From NCBI GenBank assembly GCA_030067915.1, contig JASGCC010000271.1, positions 124,001-188,000 on the forward strand: a DNA stretch of 64,000 bases. Direction: 5' to 3'. The notes under the pieces were generated by a model that did no database searches, was not told the DNA's origin, and saw only the letters and a list, made by a program, of their open reading frames with translations. The position numbers and the translations under genes were made by a program. Source of the DNA: Hydractinia echinata (taxonomy: Eukaryota; Cnidaria; Hydrozoa; Anthoathecata; Hydractiniidae). Shown one piece after another: positions 40,091 to 51,085 of the stretch. Each line of letters opens with the position of its first letter. The first letter of the stretch is position 1.

Positions 40091-40224
40091 ATGAAGCAAC
40101 TCTACATTAACGACATTGGAAAGCCTACGATATTTGAAGATTACCTGGGACAGGATACGAGGATAGCCCTGAAATCTATCAGTAATCGGCCTATGTGGTT
40201 GAACCTTTACAGCAAAGAGAGAGG
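40091..40224 (+). pseudogene. truncated Polinton ORF of unknown function at the Helentron junction
   Basis: ATG at 40091 opens MKQLYINDIGKPTIFEDYLG and reads through LKSISNRPMWLNLYSKERG before entering Helentron sequence at 40225. It is divergent from the structural gene at 40068. The remainder of the gene, and whatever lay beyond, is missing. The 22-bp gap between the two divergent ATGs lacks the AATAAATG motif. Confidence 0.45.
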
Positions 40225-42942
40225 ATTTTCACAAGCTTCTTCAACTAAATTTTCTTGCAAATCATCATTTTCTTGCTCAGAAAAACTATCAGTTGTTCTA
40301 GAGTGAGACGTAAAGTGAACTAATAGAATCTCAACTAGATTGCCCAATTGTTCAAATTTTTCCCTGTTCTGATTTACAATAGCTAATTACATCTGGTTGG
40401 TTTAATTTTATCGAAAAACTCTTTTCTCGCTGACAAAAAGTTTCTTGTTCGTGTCTAAATGGGTTAAAATAGCATTAGTAAGTGATGTGCATGTTTTCAG
40501 GTTTCAAAGTAGCACTTGGAGTGTGATAACGTAGAATTTTTTTAACCGAACGACATCTCATCTTATCTTTTGATTTCATCAATAGGGATAATTTAGGGTA
40601 TGAGAGAGGAACCTTCAATATTAATCATCACAAGTACTTCAGGTTGACTATCATTGTCTTTCCCGAGGTTTATTTCAGGACATAAAAATGCTAGAAATTC
40701 TGCATAACAAAATTTCATCTAAACACTAATTTTCCTCCTTTGAAATTTTTATCTGGGCCGCTCCATGTATCTATCTAAATTGTTTTTTTTAAAAACATCA
40801 GTACTATCCTCTGGAAGTTAGAGACAAAATGCATCTGTTAGATTTACAGAACNNNNNNNNNNNNNNNNNNNNNNNNNTTGTATCTCTTTTCAGGCAAGTT
40901 AGAATTAGCAAATGTTACAATAGGAAACGTTTTTCTCAACCAAAGTTGTGGCATTAGCTGATAAACTGCTTCTTGTAAAGAACATTGCCGGTGTGTCAAA
41001 AAAGCTATTGCCAATTTTTTCATTCTATCTTTATAAGAAAGGTTTTCAGATTCATTTGCTGCATTTTTCATTGCTACAGAAGATTCAGTTTCACATTTAG
41101 AAAAATACGAACACATATAAGTTACAGCTTTGTAATAGTTAAAAACAGGCTGTATATCAATATTCGCCTCCCAAGCTTGTAAACCGGTTGTAAAATAATT
41201 ATTTACGAAACACAAATTTGGCGGTCTAAAAATATGAATTTCAAAGTCAGTATCGGGGGAAATAGACAAAGCCCAATAGTAATCATTTTCTGTAATTCCT
41301 AATGCATCCAAAATATCAGATATAGAACTTTCTTTATAAGATGGCCTGTGTGGATCAAGGTATTCATCAATATACAACTTAACTTCCTTTAATATTGAGT
41401 GCCGTTTGTTAAGTATCTCTAATTTTTCATTTTCTGGAAGTTCATCATTGAGAGGTTCAGCACAAATTGTTCTATTAGTAAAATACCTGCCATAACGGAA
41501 GCGACAAGGAATATTCTTATATTTTCTACAAGATCGTGAATGGCAATGTGATTGATATTTGCTAACTAATTGATTAAGCTCAGGCTCAGTGTCTTTATCA
41601 GGCAAATCTACTCTAACAATAGAATCAATAAAATCAATATATTCTTGTTTGGTTTCTCTTGTTAACAAAGGAGCATCTTTTACCCATATAAAGCAATGTA
41701 CATGAGGTGAACCTCGAAACTGAAATTCAGCTTTTATTGCATAGTTTTCTACATTTCCTAAAGGACTGTTTTTGTGGATAATGATTTCCTTAAAAAATGT
41801 TTCAACTCTATATTGAAAGTGTCTAGCCACTAACACAGGGTTACTATTCAAAATTTCACATTTTTGAAAGTAGTCGATTTCACTGTTTTCATCTAAGTTC
41901 AAGCCGTTTAATCTAGAAATAATTAGAATCAACTCTTTCCAGCGCAAGTCAGCACAAGATAACGTAAGAAAAAATGTTGGTAGTCCCAATTGTTTAACCA
42001 TTGCAAGAACATCATGTAAAAAGTTTTTCCAGTATGCAGGAGTACCTTTAATAGCTTTCATGAAAGAATAACCCTTATCTTCACAAACAATAGAACGAAC
42101 TGTTTCATTTAAATTATTATTTAATTGACCAGCATTTATGCTTCCCTTTACCTTTGTCGTAGCAATATTTATCTGGTTAAATAAATTGACCTGTCGCAAA
42201 ATATAGTGGGCAAAGAAAATGTAGTCACTATTGGAGGAAAACCTTTGAGTATAATTGAAATATTTGACAGGAGACAACAAGACTTCTCTTGTTACTTTAT
42301 AACCAAATCTACCTTTGGGTAAGAGAAATGGAAATGCCTGTTCTTCACAAAATTGGTCATTGAAAAATGATTCAGGGGTTTTGTTTTGACCTGGAGCTAT
42401 ATCTAACACATTTTGTGAATTGTCATAAATATTCGGAATAACACACATTTCATTACTATTTGTTCGTTCTAAATCTAAAGGACTGTTACCTTCTAAATGC
42501 TCATCGTTTTCATTCTCAACAACAATTTCAAATTCACCTTTTTCTACAATACTTTCTATATCAGATAAAACAAAGAAGATCTCGATTAATACTTATCTAA
42601 ATTGATAAGAACGTTAGAATAAAAACGATTATGTTCCTTCAGATTGTTCAAAGCTATTTCAAACAAAACACGGACGAACACTTTCCAAATAAACATGTCC
42701 TTTAAATTCGATTTTTCTTTTCAAACTTAAACTAGTACAAACTCCTCATTGTCAAGCAGATCTAAAGTAAAACATTTGAAACTGCATCAGCTTGAAATTG
42801 GAATATTGCATACGGCACCTCTAATTTTTGGCTGTTGACCTTTCGGCATAATGGTTATTTTTTTGAAAAGAATTCTTTTTGAGATTAAGGTTCTTTCTAA
42901 ACGATTCAAACGTTCCAAAATGTCTGGAATGGGATCTAGCAT
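40225..42942 (-). pseudogene. Helentron Rep protein, copy 2, truncated before the helicase
   Basis: The minus strand repeats the DUF6570 and Rep region (PHVHCF and YMCSYFSK both kept) but ends at 40225 where copy 1 goes on to the helicase. Residues from about 42448 down to 40878 form one long intact frame; on either side (42560-42800, 40320-40852) one-base indels break it. The segment just before FFLTLSCADLRW reads AMVKQLGLPT here but DDVQLGLPT in copy 1; the form here is the usual Helitron sequence, so copy 1 carries the derived change. No helicase, endonuclease or RPA remain. Confidence 0.85.
40853..40877. other. 25-N assembly gap
   Basis: Twenty-five N interrupt the Helentron copy. The left flank ends GATTTACAGAAC and the right flank starts TTGTATCTC; in copy 1 the corresponding positions read GATTTACAAACTTTGTATCTC. 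So next to nothing is missing and the N run is a placeholder of arbitrary length. The 500 bp to the left are indel-rich. Confidence 0.98.
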
Positions 42943-42953
42943 TAATTTATTGA

Positions 42954-43184
42954 CTACAGCTTGTGGAGGAGTATTGTTTTTTTAAGATGTTTATCACAAG
43001 TAATGCGGACATAATTACATTGGTCAAAGCTTTCAATTTTATGGAATAAATCGTAAGATGCTTGATATTGTGTGGAGACAAATTTCTTCACAGACTTTTT
43101 ATAAAGACATCTATGACAAACAACACATATATAATATGGTCCTTCCTGAATAGCATTTTTTAAAACCAGATACTCTCGAAACAT
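42954..43184 (-). pseudogene. Helentron N-terminal zinc finger, copy 2
   Basis: This is intact as a zinc-finger segment (ICVVCHRCLYKKSV to ITCDKHLKK), unlike copy 1, which has an extra base. It is still out of frame with the Rep protein because the A7 run is the same in both copies. Confidence 0.7.
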
Positions 43185-43194
43185 TAAAGATTTT

Positions 43195-45207
43195 TTTTTT
43201 GCTTTTCGTTCTCTACATTTTGCTTTTTTCAGTTTCTGTTTGTTTTCGTTCTCTACATTTTGCTTTTTCAGTTTCCGTTTGTTTTCGTTCTCTACATTTT
43301 GCGTTTTTCAGTTTCCAGTTTGTTTACGTTTTCTACATTTTTGCTTTTTTCAGTTTCTGTTTGTTTTTCGTTCTCTACATTTTTCTTTTTCAGTTTCTGT
43401 TTGTTTTCGTTCTCTACATTTTGCTTTTTCAGTTTCTGTTTGTTTTCGTTTTCCTACATTTTGCTTTTTCAGTTCTCTGTTTGTTTTCGTTCTCTACATT
43501 TTGCTTTTTTCAGTTTCTGTTTGTTTTCGTTTTCTACATTTTGCTTTTTCAGTTTCTGTTTGTTTTCGTTCTCTACATTTTGCTTTTTTCAGTTTCTGTT
43601 TGTTTTCGTTCTCTACATTTTTGCTTTTTCAGTTTCTGTTTGTTTTCGTTCTCTACGTTTTTGCTTTTTCAGTTTCTGTTTGTTTCGTTCTCTACATTTT
43701 TCTTTTTCAGTTTCTGTTTGTTTTCGTTCTCTACATTTTGCTTTTTCAGTTTCTGTTTGTTTTCGTTTCTACATTTTTGCTTTTTCAGTTTCTGTTTGTT
43801 TTCGTTCTCTACATTTTGCTTTTTCAGTTTCTGTTTGTTTTCGTTCTCTACATTTTGCTTTTTCAGTTTCTGTTTGTTTTCGTTCTCTACATTTTGCTTT
43901 TTCAGTTTCTGTTTGTTTTCGTTCTCTACATTTGCTTTTTCAGTTTCTGTTTGTCTTCGTTCTCTACATTTTGCTTTTTCAGTTTCTGTTTGTTTTCGTT
44001 CTCTACATTTTGCTTTTTCAGTTTCTGTTTGTTTTCGTTCTCTACATTTTGCTTTTTCAGTTTCTGTTTGTTTCGTTCTCTACATTTTTGCTTTTTCATT
44101 TTCTGTTTGTTTTCGTTCTCTACATTTTGCTTTTTCAGTTTCTGTTTGTTTTCGTTCTCTACATTTTGCTTTTTCATTTTCTGTTTGTTTTCGTTCTCCT
44201 ACATTTTGGCTTTTTCAGTTTCTGTTTGTTTTCGTTCTCTACATTTTGCTTTTTTCATTTTCTGTTTGTTTTCGTTCTCTACATTTTGCTTTTTCAGTTT
44301 CTGTTTGTTTTCGTTCTGTACATTTTGCTTTTCAGTTTCTGTTTGTTTTCGTTCTCTACATTTTTCTTTTTTCAGTTCCGGTTTGTTTTCGTTCTCTACA
44401 TTTTGCTTTTTCAGTTTCTGTTTGTTTTCGTTCTCTACATTTTGCTTTTTTCAGTTTCTGTTTGTTTTCGTTTCTCTACATTTTGTTTTTTCAGTTTCTG
44501 TTTGTTTTCGTTCTCTACTTTTGCTTTTTCATTTTCTGGTTTGTTTCGTTCTCTACATTTTGCTTTTTCAGTTTCTGTTTGTTTTCGTTCTTCTACCATT
44601 TGCTTTTTCAGTTTCTGTTTGTTTTCGTTTCTCTACATTTTGCTTTTTCAGTTTCTGTTTGTTTTCGTTCTCTACATTTTTCTTTTTCAGTTCCGGTTTG
44701 TTTTCGTTCTCTACATTTTGCTTTTTCAGTTTCTGTTGTTTCCGTTCTCTACATTTTGCTTTTTCAGTTTCTGTTTGTTTTCGTTCTCTACATTTTGCTT
44801 TTTCAGTTTCTGTTTGTTTTCATTCTCTACATTTTGCTTTTTCAGTTTCTGTTGTTTCGTTCTCTACATTTTTCTTTTTCAGTTCCGGTTTGTTTTCGTT
44901 CTCTACATTTTTCTTTTCAGTTTCTGTTTGTTTTCGTTCTCTACATTTTGCTTTTTCAGTTCTGTTTGTTTTCGTTCTCTACATTTTTTCTTTTTCAGTT
45001 TCTGTTTGTTTTCGTTCTCTACATTTTTCTTTTTCAGTTCCGGTTTGTTTTCGTTCTCTACATTTTGCTTTTCAGTTTCTGTTTGTTTCCGTTCTCTACA
45101 TTTTGTTTTTTCAGTTTACGTTTGTTTACGTTTTCTACATTTTTCTTTTTCAGTTTCGGTTTGTTTACGTTTTCTACTTTTTTCTTTTTGAATTTCAGAT
45201 TGATTGC
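43195..45207 (-). repeat. 39-bp coding minisatellite, copy 2
   Basis: The same 39-bp units as in copy 1, about 51 copies, but with many single-base insertions and deletions, mostly in T runs (CTTTTTTCAG, TTTTTCG, CATTTTTGC) and single-base drops (TGTTTCG). The two ends of the array correspond to those of copy 1. The order of Ala- and Glu-type units in the middle differs, so units cannot be aligned one to one. Confidence 0.95.
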
Positions 45208-45907
45208 GTTTTCTACATTTTTCTTTTACAGTTTCAGATTTTTTTCTTAGTTCCTCTGTTTCTAATCTGTAAGCTAATTTAGCATCAAAATTAGGTGCAT
45301 TATCCAACTGAATCTTTATATATTGAACAGCAAAACATACATATTCTTCATTAACATCTATAAAATACGTTTCTAAAATGTGTTGTTCTAAAGATTTACT
45401 CGAGGAAAATTTTAATAAAACTGAAAAACCATCAGGAATAATTTCTCCATTAATGTTACGACTATGTGAGTCAAACAAAAAGTAATGTCTAGAATTCCAA
45501 GTGACTGACATTGTTAAGCCCCTTAAAGTAAATAAAAAACCTGAAGTATCTATGGGAATGTCCTGGAATAAAAAAGACAAATGCAAATTGGTTATGTAAA
45601 CAGGGTGAACACGATACTCTTGGAAAACAGCCTTAAAGTTTGTAGAGTTTTTGAACATAAACTGTCTAGTTAATTCATCCATAGCAACATAACCATCAAT
45701 TTTTAAACTTTCGTAAATCACATCACCATTTTCTAGAATAAAATCCATATCTTTACTATTCCAAATAGCTTGGCTTTTAATCAATGTAAACGCAACTGAA
45801 GATAATGCATTACAAGTACATTGCCTACCAGCTGTTAATCCAAATCTCTCGTTTCCTTGATTGTAAGAACCTTGAACTGACTTTAAAATGTTTCCTTGCA
45901 ATGACAT
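45116..45907 (-). CDS. Helentron C76-like cysteine protease, copy 2
   Basis: Same 263-residue frame as copy 1, with the nucleophile motif GRQCTCNAL and the Asp-x-His motif in LFDSHSRN. Two residues differ (VFQEYRV versus VFQQYRV, SSSKS versus SSRKS). The stop codon inside the repeat is the same. With so few changes the copies are recent or allelic. Confidence 0.75.
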   Translation of the reverse strand: MSLQGNILKSVQGSYNQGNERFGLTAGRQCTCNALSSVAFTLIKSQAIWNSKDMDFILENGDVIYESLKIDGYVAMDELTRQFMFKNSTNFKAVFQEYRVHPVYITNLHLSFLFQDIPIDTSGFLFTLRGLTMSVTWNSRHYFLFDSHSRNINGEIIPDGFSVLLKFSSSKSLEQHILETYFIDVNEEYVCFAVQYIKIQLDNAPNFDAKLAYRLETEELRKKSETVKEKCRKRNQSEIQKEKSRKRKQTETEKEKCRKRKQT

Positions 45908-45986
45908 GTTATATAAATGTTAGAATTAACTTTGTTACATTATAAATTTAACTTGTGATTATTGTAAATTACTTTTTGTGACTTGT

Positions 45987-46192
45987 TGTTCCCAGATAGT
46001 GTTTATCTGAGCTATTAACACCAGCTAGTCTTTATCCAATGTTGTTCCCAGATAGTCTTTATCTGAGCTAAAGAAACACTTGACCGTCTTGTGACAAATG
46101 TTGTTCCCAGATAGTTTTTATCTGAGCTATAAACACTTGACCGTCTTGTGACAAATGTTGTTCCCAGATAGTCTTTATCTGAGCAAATTTCA
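45987..46192 (-). repeat. four iterons of about 57 bp, copy 2
   Basis: Same array as at 20611-20816, with starts near 45987, 46043, 46102 and 46159 and no visible change in number or spacing. Confidence 0.85.
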
Positions 46193-46335
46193 AGCAAAAT
46201 AAAATTTTCTCAATTCCCAGTGGAAAGAGAGAACAAATTAAAAAAATATAAATATGAGCAATTGGTTTTGATTTCAAAGATTCAGAAAGATTTGACACCA
46301 CAATCTTGACTTCTATTCCAGTGAAAAATTGAAGA

Positions 46336-46487
46336 AATTCTGAGGCTTCAATTCTTCGTCAGCCGGCAAAATCTTTACCAAAAATTCATACGCCCTTACT
46401 TCCGCCCGACCGCCTGCCGAATTTCGCGTAGGAGGAGGAGGAGGATTCGCAGCTGAAATTAAAACGGGATACGCTACGCTCTCCCGT
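46336..46487. other. GC-rich island with short hairpin, copy 2
   Basis: Counterpart of 20960-21111. Substitutions relative to copy 1 include AAATTC for AAGTTC and AGCTGAAATTAAAACGGG for AGCTCAAATTATAACGGG. The GGATACGC and CTCTCCCG blocks that form the hairpin are unchanged. A minus-strand frame happens to be open here (46313-46516) but is not open in copy 1. Confidence 0.5.
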
Positions 46488-46640
46488 AATAAGCTTTTCA
46501 ATGATATAAAAATCAAGAAATTAACAAAAATAACGATCTGCTTGCTATATAAATCCTTAAAAAGGAGTTAATACTACAAATTAGATGCCTTTTTTGTACG
46601 CCTGAGTTATTGATTAACTGGAACAAAAGTTAACAAATAT

Positions 46641-47267
46641 TTATTCTCTTCGATGTTCTACTAGTAAATTTTTGATAATTTCGTTACGAGTGATATCATA
46701 TGCCGTGTTATTATTATGGTCTCGCATATTGGCGTCGATATGTGATGCTAATAGCAGTGACCTAACACATTCAACATGACCACCAGTAGATGCCATATGC
46801 AATGGTGTTTTACCATTATCGTTCTGGATATTAACATTTAAATGTGATATAGCGAGCAGTAAATTAACACATTTGAGAAGTCCTCTACGACATGCAAAGT
46901 GTAATGGTGTTTCATTGTAATTGTTTACGTCGTTTATATTAGTGTCGTCATGATTAATTAGTAACTTTAACACATCATGGCAACCATAGCGTGTGCTGTA
47001 ATGATACGCAGTCCATTTGCTATCATCAACATCTTTTACATCTTCGCCTGCTTCAATCAAGTATTTACCTACTGGAAATTTGTTGTACCTGGAAGCCTCC
47101 ATCAATAGTGTAGTTCCATGATTACTTCTCAGGAAAATAACATTTGGGTCATTGCAAATAATTGATCGAAATTTCTTGTCTTCACCAGTTTTAATGATTT
47201 CCACAAGTTCTAATAAGCATATCATTATAATATTATTATAATTTTGATCAATGTGAAGCGTTAACAA
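46641..47267 (-). CDS. small ankyrin-repeat protein, copy 2
   Basis: Counterpart of the gene at 21265-21891, with the same 208-residue length and repeats. Differences include NHGTTLL for NHGNTLL, and WTAYHYSTRYG for WNAYHYSARYG. All ankyrin core residues are kept. Confidence 0.8.
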   Translation of the reverse strand: MLTLHIDQNYNNIIMICLLELVEIIKTGEDKKFRSIICNDPNVIFLRSNHGTTLLMEASRYNKFPVGKYLIEAGEDVKDVDDSKWTAYHYSTRYGCHDVLKLLINHDDTNINDVNNYNETPLHFACRRGLLKCVNLLLAISHLNVNIQNDNGKTPLHMASTGGHVECVRSLLLASHIDANMRDHNNNTAYDITRNEIIKNLLVEHRRE

Positions 47268-48524
47268 CGTAGAACAGTTGGAAAGAGTTTAAAAGTAAAA
47301 AAAATTAAAAATATTTTCCCTAAAAACAAATGTAAGCAAGAAAATCCGACAATAGTTTTATTTATCTTACATATCTAAACACAAGGCAAAGAAGCATGCA
47401 TCTTCCTTTAAAGATAACACATGATTATATACGGGCAATGCAAAAATGAGTCAGCTATATTTTCAGGGGAATGTTCACAACTTTCTTTATTAAAACAATG
47501 CGCGGTAACCACGAGAACAACAATTCCCCTGAAGAAAAACCGAAATGGCAGGCACAGCAGAACGCAACACGAAGCAGGCTATCTGTGTTACAAGGAAAAT
47601 AAAAACCCAGTCGATATAACTGTTTGTTCACTTATGAGTATCAACATGTAACTTAAAAGATGCTACACATGTGCAAAAACTGGTTAGCTACCCCAAAAAA
47701 TATTCTAAAGCTTTGGAACTGGAAATTTATTTCTTAAACTACATTTATCATAAATATATTCCATATTCAAAAGTATATCACTTCTCTCTTCTTGTGTGAT
47801 TGCTTATTAAATAAAGCTCTTTGAATGTTTTTATTCTGATAGTTCTGTATCGTGTTTCAACATTCCACTATTTTTAATTTTTTTACTCGCGGCTTAAATC
47901 GATGACAATGTCTATTGTTTTATTGCGGGATTCTCCACTAATGACATTAGCATGCTGAGGGTTTTATAGCTATATATGTCCGCATATTATCTTTACCTCA
48001 TTGCTTGAATTTTATTTAGTGTTCAGACAAACACTATTTAAGCTTTTATATACCAAAAACTGTTTTCTAGATAATAAAGTTTCCAATGTGTTAAAATAAT
48101 GTATGTTTACATAACTGTTATAGAAGAACAATGTCCATTCAAACTCCTTCAGACGCAAAACGATTTAGCGAAAAACAAAAAATTACGTCGTGTGAGAAAT
48201 CCTAGCATGTATTTGTTCCAGGCAATGTAATGCAGAGAAATGGGATAAAAAACTAAATACCTTCGAAAGTGTAATACTTTGAAATTCGTGTTTTTTTCTC
48301 AACATTCCTAAAAAGCAACCCACAAAATTAATTTCGGCGCTAATTATTTGTAATTTAATTAAAATATAAAGGGAGTGCCCCAACTAAATTAATTTTCTAT
48401 CAACTGAATACCCCCAATAACTTTCTATAATTTTAAATTTGTTAGACTTTTTATTGCATATGTTCAAAAAATAAAAATAAGGTGAGCATATCCATACCAG
48501 ATTTTCTGCTGCTCAGAATGACGA

Positions 48525-51085
48525 TTAACATATGTATGATGTTGTCCGTACTCTATAAATAAAAGCAATATTTATAAAACATAGTTTTAATATTAACATT
48601 GCAGCAAATAAATTCAAAATAGTATCAAAAATACCCTTCACATCTTCAACTAAGTTCATCAAATCAGCTTCCAATTGTGTTTGGTTAGGTTGTGTTTGAG
48701 TTTTGACGATCAAGTTATTGTAAATTGAAATTGTGCTTGGATCTAGGCCATCAACTTTTACATCGGCTATAGAGATTTGCATTTGCCCCAATGGATTTGT
48801 GAAATCTTCCTGTTTATTCAGTCCATAAAATTGTGATTTAAAATGTGGAATGCTTGCTGGAAAAGAAAATAGGCGGCGAAATTTTTGTTCAAGTAAATTT
48901 TTTTCGGAAACTATTTCAAAAGGAGATTTTAAATTAAAAACGTTCACGTAATCTGAAAAATCTCTTAATTTTGTATCGTCGACAAAACCAGTAGAAATCA
49001 ATTTTGCTATAAACTGCTCTGCTTTTTTGTCAAATTCTTTCAACAAATTTTCTTCTTCTGCATTTAACATTTTGAGATACTCTTCTATTCTTTTCAATTT
49101 TCGCACTTTTAATTCATGAACAAATGTTTCTCTATCAGTTTTAAAAAAATTTAAAGCGTCATTGTATTTTCCTGTTAACTTTTGCAACATAAACGTTTTT
49201 TTGTGGAATGAGGTGACAAGTGATTTAAACCATTCCTTTGTTTCCTCTCCAACTTCAGCAATCTTTTTTTTTCTGTGAGTCTTATGATCTCGATGTATAC
49301 AATACACACACGCGAAGGAATTATCGCAGTCTATACAGACAAATTTGGAAAATGACTTATGTTGCTTACAAAATGGTTGAATTTCTTGCAGCTTTTCATT
49401 AAACAATATGTCAACATATGTGTTTTCTGCACAGGAATGCATGATTTGGCATAGTTCGCAGATCTTTGCACCGCATGCGGTACAGTGACAGCTGATAATC
49501 TGTTTGCACTCTTTGCTTTGCTGACACAGTAACTTTTCTTTTCCATTGAGTAACCTAAATTAAATATAGCACGCTGAAATCCTAAGACATTCAATCACTG
49601 AGAATCGCCCATCTGCTAAACTAAAGAACTGCAGTATTTTAATAGGTAATGTTCACCAATATAAAAAGAGAAAAATAGCTGAGGCCATATATGTTCGTGA
49701 TAGCACGCTTAATATGCAGGAATTATTTTTTCCCTTACAGTTGATTTGAATTGAATAATATTTATAGACAACAAGGGGAGGAATGCAATTTGGCTCCGAG
49801 CGGTCTACGTTAGTCTTACCAATTTCCTTTTGTTTAAACTGAGAATGATATTGATGATGATGAACCTTATTCTACAAATTAAAATTGCTGCATAATTATC
49901 TTACTTGCACAGCGTAACCGCGCCTGTTTCCTGCTTTTATGTGAACTAAAGTTTCGCTGTTTTTAAAAAAAGGGTATTGCGACTATAGAACTTTCTTGTA
50001 AAAGCAATCGACACACGTGTGTGCATAACGGTTTTCCTGTATGAAGAGCTCATCCCGTTAGCGCAAATATTTTTTAAACTTTTACGGGAACTTATTCCGC
50101 AAATTAAATAAAAATTCTGGCCAACAGTTTTTCGTTATGGCAGGGTTAAAACAGGTTCTAACCTGTAATGTATTACATCCGAAACCCTGTATCGCTGTAA
50201 GTGTGTTATTGTTGTAAACACTCCAATCTATTTGTGACACACTATGTTACTAACAGGCCCTAGCTCGCATGTGCAACATGGTCACCGTCTGTTATTGCGG
50301 ATCCCACAATCCTAATCCGGCAGGCATTCTTTTTTTGCGTTTTTGCACTGAGCTGTTTTTTTCCTAACCAATCTAAAACCGCTTACTTTTCATGTGCATC
50401 TGAATTTTAACCGAGGGCATTTGCAAGATTGCTAGAACACGCAACCACGAGAACATAAATATGGTTTGATCACACCCAGGAAATCAATTTTATTTATATG
50501 TTAGAAAACAAGAGGTTCTTTCGTTTTATGATCTAAAATAAGCCTAGCTAACATACTAACTATGTTAATTGTGATTTTCAGCTACCTAAATTATGGTTAA
50601 AAGTGAAAATGTCTAAATAGCCAGAAAGGCACAGAATTCTCAGACTTATTTGTGATTCTGTTTTTTACCCTGAGAATGTGGCTAGGTAGACTGTATTATG
50701 AACTTGACATAGCATTCTAAAAGTGTGGATAAACAGATTTATCATTGGCAGCATATTGTACCGAGTATGTTTGCCGGACAATGTTTTGCGTACCGTTCAG
50801 CAAAATTCCTGCACAAAATTTAACTTACATCTTGTCCAAAAGGACAGCGAAAGTATATACAGCTGTTAGCGACGATGTTGTTTCATCCTTGCTTAGAATA
50901 GTCTTTTTTGTACATCTTAATGGACAAGGCAGTTCAGCACTTCCATCATTTTGAAATACTAGAATATCATCTAAGCAATCTTGACAATATGCATGTCCAC
51001 AATTAAGAATTTTCGGTTTGTGATATGTATCTAAGCAAATCTTGCATTCCAATATCGCAGCAAGCTCAACTGTTGGTAAATCCAT
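48525..51085 (-). CDS. TRIM-type protein, copy 2, extended C-terminus
   Basis: Exon 1 is 51085-50829 and exon 2 49554-48525, with the same GT-AG junctions as copy 1. RING and B-box cysteines and histidines are all kept. Changes include CHCTACGAKICELC in the first B-box and ACVYC for VCVYC in the second. The stop codon of copy 1 (CTA TGA) is CTA TGT here, so translation runs 18 codons further to YIC. The intron is about 130 bp shorter. Confidence 0.85.

Larger units (their letters stand above)
28546..40224. mobile_element. Polinton/Maverick remnant, 11.7 kb, truncated at both ends
   Basis: This segment is clearly GC-richer than its surroundings and densely coding on both strands. It holds DNA polymerase B, packaging ATPase, retrovirus-type integrase, double-jelly-roll major capsid protein, two probable structural genes, three zinc-repeat/HNH genes and several small genes. 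That set defines Polintons (Mavericks, adintovirus-like). No terminal inverted repeats and no adenain-type protease were seen, so both ends are lost: the left to Penelope sequence, the right to the Helentron copy. Almost every larger gene is broken. It is an old or damaged endogenous copy. Confidence 0.9.

Noticed and set aside
28546..40224. Bacterial or phage contamination suggested by high GC and dense genes
   Set aside because: The gene set (protein-primed polymerase, rve-type integrase, hexon-like capsid, A32 ATPase) is that of Polintons, and the sequence joins Penelope and Helentron DNA at both sides. The right side is still conditional on the assembly being correct.
46313..46516. 67-codon minus-strand frame with a proline run in the GC-rich island of copy 2
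   Set aside because: The same frame is closed in copy 1 and the proline run comes from a GGA repeat.
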